DNA of 64,000 bases from Tubiluchus corallicola (lineage: Eukaryota > Priapulida > Priapulimorpha > Priapulimorphida > Tubiluchidae), in contig JAQGDQ010000068.1 in the NCBI GenBank assembly GCA_030141605.1, forward strand, positions 248,001 to 312,000, written 5' to 3'. Of the stretch, positions 58,801-64,000 are shown one piece after another (position 1 is the stretch's first letter; each line of letters starts with the position of its first letter). A program made the translations under genes and the position numbers. The notes beneath the pieces are model-generated. The model ran no database searches, was not told the origin of the DNA, and worked only from the letters and a program-made list of their open reading frames with translations.

Positions 58801-61010
58801 TTACTTTAAAAGTCGGAAAATCCGAAAGAAGAGTAGAAGTAGCTGCAGTGAGGTTATTGACTGGATAGGGAAATTTTAATGACCTGGTGACTCGTATTGG
58901 ATTTGCTAGAGACAAGCTTTGTGATTGCGGTATGGAAGCCCAGAATCCAGAACATTTGATATACAGATGTCCTGGAGTTGATGCAAACAGGCGAAATGTA
59001 TTACTAAACCAACTAGGAAATAACAACTTAAATCTTGTGTATTGCACAAAAAATGTAGATTTAATATCAGCACTAACTTACATTGGAAAGGACGCTTTAG
59101 TTTTAAGGTCTTGTTGGTAAATTTGAGTAAAATAGGGCTTAAATTTGTGTAGTTTTTAAGATCATTGGATGTAACTCTTTGTGTACTTAAATATAGAATA
59201 GGGAATTTAGTATATTAATTTATCTGCATTTTTATGTTACTAGACAGGAAACTTGCTTCATTAATAACCTTGATTTTGCACTCACTTTAATACTCTTGGT
59301 TAACATCACTGTAAATAATGTTATACGCACAAATTAAAAATTCTAATTACAGAATGAGTAACATTGAACATTGTAGAACTCAATCTAGTGTCTATGTAAA
59401 ATTGCATAATGTTCATACAGAAATTTCTGCCTGCCAAAAGAGGCTAATAAAGACTCATCATCATCATCATCATCACCATCGTCTTTCCTGAACATCAGAA
59501 ACGTGTTTGTATGGACTAAGAATTATATATGTGACTTAAATTAGTAAGAGAAACTATATTCTTTATCATTTATCTCATAATATGCAATGGCATGAGTGTG
59601 CAGATACACCATTTCTATATGTCACTTCTACATTTATAGAGGTTCTTGCATTATGGCACCAATATTATTAAAACGCCTAAACAAACACTACGGAAATGAT
59701 GAAGTCATTACTCCTTCAGTACTCTATGGCACTAACTGTAAATAAAGACATCTTAATAAACTGCCTTTTTCGTATGTGTGATGGTTGCGGACTCCTACCT
59801 AATTAAGGCACTTCGGGCAAACTCTTTTTTAAATTCATAAGAATCATTTAGTCGAAACGCGTTTGCGGTTAATGTCAGTGAATTAATTCCCAGTCTTCCC
59901 AAATTTTATAATCCACAAAATAAACATCATTGTTTGTTTAAGTTTTTTGTTGATACAGGAACATAAAGGATATAAAAGATTTAATATTCACCCCTGTTTA
60001 ACGAAACATGTTCAGACGATCGCAATTTACAGAAACAGGCAATTAAATGTTAGCAATATAATTTTTTCAGAAATAGACGTTCCCGACCTGATTATGCTGC
60101 AGCCATAGATTGGTATTCGAAGCCCATCGAGGTCTACAATGAGAAGCCTTTATACAACATCCTGGCAGATTCCATTGTCAACACATTGGAACAAGAGCAG
60201 GCGGATGCAAAACGCCAAAAATACGTTAGCTTATTTCTGATGATACTTGTGGTACGTATTTCGATATCACACTGCGTGAGAGTAAAGATACGTGTTTAGA
60301 CACAGCAACCTGCCATGTTAGTAGGATGTTCTGGGTTCTGGGTACTCTTATTTGGCACTAAAATTAAAATCATTTTGCATGTAATCAGGTCAGACCTCAA
60401 GGATTCATGGTTGTATATTTAACAAAATTTTGGGCAGCAGGAATACATATGAACAGCAAAAGTTCCAGCCGTAAAACTCTGGCTATCAACCCAATTTTTT
60501 GCATTTTTCTTGCCTTTTTGAGCTTAACACGCATTTTGCTGTGTGAAGTGAATAGTTAAATGGTCACGACGCTTGGCCGCGATGTTAAACAACACCAGGC
60601 ATAGTTAGTGAGAAGGTGGGTTCACAAACTGCTTCTGAGCCATAGTGAAACTTCCGAGTTGTATATGCAGAGAATATACATGATGTAAAAAGGAAAAAAT
60701 ATTAGTACTGTGTAAATAAAATGAATTAAAATACTCATAAAATGTTTTAAAATGACATTATAATTAACTTTAGTTGCTATGTATAGACGAAGGGGTGGCG
60801 AATGAATGTAAATTATCGAGTCAGCCACCCCAAGTCATCCACCCCATAAAAAGGCAGTCATATAGACATTCTTTTCAGTTGTTCCTGTGGCCATTTTCTG
60901 TACTGCTGATTCGAGAAATTATGGAGATTGCTGACATAATGAAGGTTCGGCGACAGTTTAGTAGTGCTGCTAAAAGCATGTTTCGCCTGTTGGGAGCTAT
61001 TCGAGCCTAA
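52705..61010 (+). CDS. NIT-domain (nitrate/nitrite-sensing family) two-pass membrane protein
   Basis: Predicted join: 52705-52881, 53036-53274, 53997-54111, 54435-54537, 55678-55846, 60071-60251, 60879-61010; 371 residues. Order: short cytoplasmic N-terminus, TM1 (about 18-40, ILVWIVLLLVSFASLTVFV), NIT domain (about 60-300), TM2 (about 318-340), a tail of about 30 residues, TAA. NIT hallmarks: the SLVDVIMAEGAATAMYM helix, LQERRKDTNLRIEEL, ALEGAAGSLYY and LDFPDLAQF. NIT domains sense nitrate or nitrite in bacteria and form the outer part of some invertebrate receptor guanylate cyclases. Here the frame closes soon after TM2 with no cyclase, kinase or HAMP seen. Either it is an output-less receptor, or AAG|GTTCGG at 60944 is a donor to exons outside the window. 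Confidence 0.82.
53036..53274 (+). CDS. NIT gene exon: first NIT helices
   Basis: The acceptor is TTTTGTACAG and the donor CG|GTATAC; phases 0 to 2. It reads VEVSHSLVSLVDVIMAEGAA, then TAMYMRA, then NLQERRKDTNLRIEEL. This is the L-x-x-E-[RG]-G-x(4)-Y pattern and the R-x-x-T-[DN] helix of NIT domains. Confidence 0.85.
53759..53830. repeat. GTT-rich microsatellite
   Basis: Degenerate (GTT)n in the NIT gene intron. The preceding T-rich stretch (53340-53600) is low complexity. Confidence 0.85.
53997..54111 (+). CDS. NIT gene exon: central NIT helix
   Basis: The acceptor is TTTTTTTGTAG; phases 2 to 0. It reads LKSRRTGEGINYIDLYWSIV, then EGVISYISDIIHFASPTE, matching the I-x-x-Y-x-x-[IL] helix and following segment of NIT. 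The donor GAG|GTTCCC is weak, but the next exon continues the domain in phase 0. Confidence 0.72.
54435..54537 (+). CDS. NIT gene exon: hinge between NIT halves
   Basis: The acceptor is CTTTATTTAG and the donor CAG|GTTAGT; phases 0 to 1. It reads GTVAWVDIMAFNILTLSDKY, then AALEGAAGSLYYTSG. The L-x-x-x-[KN]-x4-[ED]-x-AG pattern is a second NIT hallmark. Confidence 0.85.
54762..54893. repeat. GAT-rich trinucleotide repeat
   Basis: Degenerate (GAT)n in the NIT gene intron, giving false Asp- and His-rich frames. Confidence 0.9.
55678..55846 (+). CDS. NIT gene exon: second NIT half
   Basis: The acceptor is TTTCTGCAG and the donor CG|GTAAGT; phases 1 to 2. It reads SLDFPDLAQFISGYTLRDAF, then LELTTAVSDEVNKSVSEY and SYETFTLERDKIG. 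The first stretch matches the F-x3-[DE]-x3-F segment of NIT domains. The 3' half of this exon is duplicated downstream. Confidence 0.87.
55750..56533 (+). repeat. Diverged tandem duplication (about 390 bp unit) of half an exon plus intron
   Basis: Copy 1 runs from mid-exon (about 55750) to about 56139. Copy 2 runs from about 56140 to 56533. Matching landmarks in order: GTGAATAAGAGC, TTGGAAAGGGACAAAATTG, GGTAAG, a TGGGTATAA block, and TTCCTAGA at each end. The copies differ at many positions, so the event is not recent. Confidence 0.85.
56139..56229 (+). pseudogene. Duplicated NIT exon remnant or alternative exon
   Basis: After AG at 56138 the sequence stays open in phase 1 for 29 codons (DLVPLQVNKSINEYG, then SFLERDKIAW) and ends TG at donor GTAAGC in phase 2. 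These are the same phases as the exon at 55678-55846. It lacks the first half of that exon. The acceptor has a poor pyrimidine tract. It could be a dead duplicate or an alternative exon. Confidence 0.45.
57433..57855. mobile_element. TA-flanked foldback-type miniature element
   Basis: The left end is CCTGGTTTTTCTGAGAAAA. The right end, read on the other strand, is CCTATTTTTTCTGAGCAAAA. Both ends are bordered by TA (57431-57432, 57856-57857), as for Tc1/mariner-type insertions. The interior repeats short motifs on both strands (TTTTGCTTAAAC, GTTTCGCTAACC, TTTCTGACAAAACT), giving it a foldback character. There is no coding frame. It lies in the NIT gene's long intron. Confidence 0.6.
58790..59483 (+). 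mobile_element. 5'-truncated, decayed LINE 3' end with TCA-repeat tail
   Basis: The plus-strand frame reads ERRVEVAAVRLLTG, a TAG stop, then FNDLVTRIGFARDKLCDCG and NPEHLIYRCPG. This is the RLxTGHG block and the C-x-C..H-x4-C zinc-binding end seen in Jockey/I-type LINEs. The frame ends at 59118, then a 3' UTR ends GGCTAATAAAGACTCATCA in (TCA)n at 59452-59483. It lies in the NIT gene intron in the same sense. Confidence 0.8.
60071..60251 (+). CDS. NIT gene exon: end of NIT domain and start of TM2
   Basis: The acceptor is ATTTTTTCAG and the donor GTG|GTACGT; phases 2 to 0. It reads DYAAAIDWYSKPIEVYNEKP, then LYNILADSIVNTLEQEQADA, then KRQKYVSLFLMILV. The last part is the start of the second membrane helix, preceded by a polar helix typical of the NIT-to-membrane stalk. 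Confidence 0.85.
60879..61010 (+). CDS. NIT gene last predicted exon: rest of TM2 and short tail
   Basis: The acceptor is ATTCTTTTCAG at 60878, phase 0. It reads LFLWPFSVLLI, completing TM2, then REIMEIADIMKVRRQFSSAA and KSMFRLLGAIRA with TAA at 61008-61010. The tail is short, basic and amphipathic. AATAAA signals at 61638 and 61755 fit a 3' UTR. AAG|GTTCGG within the exon is a possible donor, in which case the protein would continue elsewhere. Confidence 0.65.
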   Translation: MFLWPFSVLLIREIMEIADIMKVRRQFSSAAKSMFRLLGAIRA

Positions 61011-64000
61011 GACGTTACGATAACAAATCTACCTCAGAGAATACGTAACCAAACAGGAAATTTCAGCTACCACGACAGGCCTACTAGTTAAAACGAAGTT
61101 ACTCAGTAAAACAGAAGTGACATGTTGGGAAACATTTGTACTGTTATTGAGAATTACGAAAATAACTTGTGCATCACCAGTCCTACTTTTGGGCTCGGTG
61201 GGAATACGAAGACACGTCAACTTATTCTTACAGAGCAACAGGAACTTATATTTAAGGAACAGCAGTAGACCGTCTGTCATTTCCGGACAATGTTCGACAC
61301 AAGATGCGATTACTAAAACTAAGCTAATTTAACTGCGAAGCTGGTTGCTGTAAGTGCGGTCATTTCAGAAAAAAAGTTTTAACTGCTTGTTTTTATTAAA
61401 ATATTTCTCTTCTCTTCATTTAATAGCGTACTGAGCATTACGTAATATGCAAAAGCCGGGATATTTTAGACTAGTCATATTCGTAACATCACTGGCTTCA
61501 ACTTCGGCATTCTTGTGTTACTAGCTTGCGAGGCAATATACAGCTGTTTGTTTCACCGTGATGCTGTTCTCAGTCTGGTTTTCAGTTCTTGTATAAAATG
61601 TATAAGTTTTTATCAGTTTATTATATAGTGACATCACAATAAATTCTAATTCTATCCGTATTCTAATGTTTTTCCAAAAACAGATCCATGGCAAAGGCAA
61701 ATGGTGTTCTAAATGCAATATTTAGGCTTTTGAGCAGACACAACTCAAAAACACAATAAACTCTTACGTATGACAAATACGATTATATACCAGACTAGTT
61801 TATTGTAAAGTGTGACTGATTCGAGAAGCGTCGCACCATTATTTGACTGTACAGTTTACAATTTATGGCTGGGCCCAACTACAGAATACGTAATGGCAGG
61901 CTGTGAATATATCGATACTGCCAGATGTCACACTGTAATGCTTCTACATTTCGTAGTTTATCGGCTGCACTCTTCAAGTGTTTTGTTCCATTGGCGTGAA
62001 CACCCAACAGTTATAAAACTATCTTGTTCTAGCCGTATTGTAATTTTTGTTATTGCAGTAAAACCAGGTTTAATTGTAGGCTACTTAAAAATGAATGATA
62101 TACCATTTGATATAAAGGCTTGTCAGCTAGCTAACTAGTATTAATCGATGGTTAACTTGTACTATGGATAAAAACCCATTGTTCCATTTCTGTTCTTTCT
62201 TGCATACGTTGCATACTAATTCAAACTAGTAACAGTTGCTAGGTATTATTATGTTATACAAGCTATCTATGGCAAAGTCGAACCATGGATACATACGCAA
62301 CAGATGACTGTTGTGGCTTAATGTTTTACAGAAGTCTAGGTTGACAACAGTTACAATAGGCAAACAAATACAAAAGAAAATTATTCCATTGTGGACAAAA
62401 TTGTTGCCTAGTTTTATAGTCTAAAAAGAATTATCTAACATACGACATTATAATAAAACTTCATCACAATCTAATTTACTGGTTTTATGACTGAGAGGCT
62501 CGTATATACATGTAGTTGTTATTGATGTGGAAGCATGAATACAATAGGCACTAAAATACTCAATAAAAACTGTCTAAATACTATCATGCAAAAAGTTCAT
62601 GGTTTTTCCTTGTTAACAATTCAGGAAATATTGCCAAGTTAACTAGCACAGTGTTTAGAATTTATAGTGATAAAATTAGAGTGAACAGAAAATTCTTAAT
62701 TAAGTCTTCACAGGGTAAAAGGAGAAGCCCAACAAATTGGCATAAAAATATCTATTGACTGCACACATTGTAAACATATCATTACTCTATACAATATTAA
62801 ATTACATTCCATTATTTTTATGTAAAGTTTAGACATAAATCTTATAATTAGGGTTGTTACTTAAATTCACAAATTTGTATTATTTACACATTGATAATGC
62901 ATATAACTCAGATTATAGAAAGAAAACATCGTAGTCTTACCCATAATTCTAATTATCACCATATAAGTTGGTCTACTTAAAGGCTTACGCATGGGCCTAG
63001 TTGGCAAATCTTAATCCCGATCCATCTCACGTGCAGCACCTGTATTAAAATCATCAGAAGTAGACCTAATTATTAACGATATAAACACACATTTTTATTC
63101 GGATGTAATTAATACTATTAATAAAATACTATTTATTAACAACTACTGCTATAGAAGCCGACATTGTAATGAGCATGGATAGGCCCGTTTACCATAAGAG
63201 CACTGACGTCAACATAACAAGCTTAAATAAAATTACAAAGAACTAGAGGAACTGTAGGCCTATTACAAAATGTTTTTCAGTGCATAACTGGGATAACCCG
63301 ATATGTACATTGCAAAAAATAGTGAGCATTATATTTACATTAACTGTGTGATTCACTAAAAACTGGGTGAGTGCAAATAAAATGCCATTTGTTCTAAACG
63401 TCACCAATAAGAACTCTGACAATCCGTTCCATTCCAATAGAAAAAATTCCATAAAATTATTTAAACTCCAGAATCCATATTCCAAATTCCAGTGTAAAAC
63501 AAAAATTTAAAAAAAATAAAAGACACAGTATTGGCGAGTACACACCTCAGTGTAGTTTTAAAAATGATCGGGCTACATATACTCGTAATTTAGTAGAGAG
63601 AATAAACCAGCATTTTCAATTATTACTAGGGTGATTGACGTAATAATGTAAGAAGTGACAGAACATAAAAAATATGCTAACAAAACACTTTTGGTTATGT
63701 GAGAATCAACTGTCTTAAGTTAAATACTGTAGACCCTGTGAAACTGGGTTTTAGACTCTGTTGATAATCTCAAAGATAAGGAATTTATGACAACTATGGA
63801 AACGCAAGCTACATAGTCACAAAGTTTTTAAACTTTAACATGCTGTAGTAGGCCATCTACCTTAGGTGATTTATATTTACATTTTTATTTAACATCTTCA
63901 CTATTTAGCAACTGGTAGCAATATAAGGGTAAACTTTGACCTCAAGCGCATTAATCTACAATAATATTAAGTGTTTTTATTTATTTTATTATAATATTTC
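61011..64000. other. Downstream region, no further gene supported
   Basis: AT-rich. Possible polyadenylation signals lie at 61395 (ATTAAA), 61638 and 61755 (AATAAA). Frames at 61812-62138 and 63243-63485 have no recognisable motifs. No guanylate cyclase or kinase motif is visible on the plus strand. Confidence 0.5.

Noticed and set aside
61812-62138. 108-codon plus-strand frame downstream of the NIT gene.
   Set aside because: No motif, no acceptor continuing the NIT protein, and composition like the surrounding non-coding DNA.

Overview
The window is nuclear DNA from an invertebrate animal, probably aquatic. The evidence is spliced genes with GT-AG introns from about 0.3 to 29 kb, animal extracellular modules (laminin G, CSPG, C-type lectin, calcium-binding EGF), non-LTR retrotransposons of L2/CR1 and other types, hAT-like and TA-flanked miniature transposons, a tRNA-derived SINE and many microsatellites. 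The sequence is AT-rich. I cannot name the species from sequence alone.

I support three protein-coding genes and reconstructed their exons from splice sites and reading phase. (1) A CSPG4/NG2-like transmembrane proteoglycan lies on the minus strand. A signal-peptide exon is proposed at 31808-31892. A 29 kb first intron follows, then a laminin-G exon (2198-2863) and a long exon (1-1774) that runs off the window start inside the CSPG repeats. (2) A secreted-looking C-type lectin/EGF protein lies on the plus strand. It has a TATA box at 33718 and start codon at 33797, eight small exons encoding three C-type lectin domains and one EGF domain, then a single 6,234-bp exon (44298-50531) encoding about 45 EGF-like modules. 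I can follow 2,574 residues. The end is uncertain; a 4-residue terminal exon at 50855 is one candidate. (3) A NIT-domain (nitrate/nitrite-sensing family) membrane protein lies on the plus strand at 52705-61010. It has seven coding exons and 371 residues, with one transmembrane helix on each side of the NIT domain and only a short cytoplasmic tail unless it splices onward beyond the window.

Genes 1 and 2 are divergent, about 1.9 kb apart between start codons. Genes 2 and 3 are tandem. The 3-32 kb region is the first intron of gene 1. It holds LINE pieces, hAT-like pieces, microsatellites and small tandem duplications, and no coding exon that I can support. The introns of genes 2 and 3 also carry LINE, SINE, hAT-like and foldback elements.

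The most unusual points are: the NIT receptor that appears to lack an output domain; a recent 426-bp tandem array inside the EGF exon in which one module of every three has Trp in place of its third cysteine; a duplicated splice acceptor just before the giant exon; a first lectin domain whose C-terminal half is replaced by a Ser-rich tail; and a partially duplicated exon in the NIT gene that keeps frame and phase. All exon structures are predictions with no transcript support.
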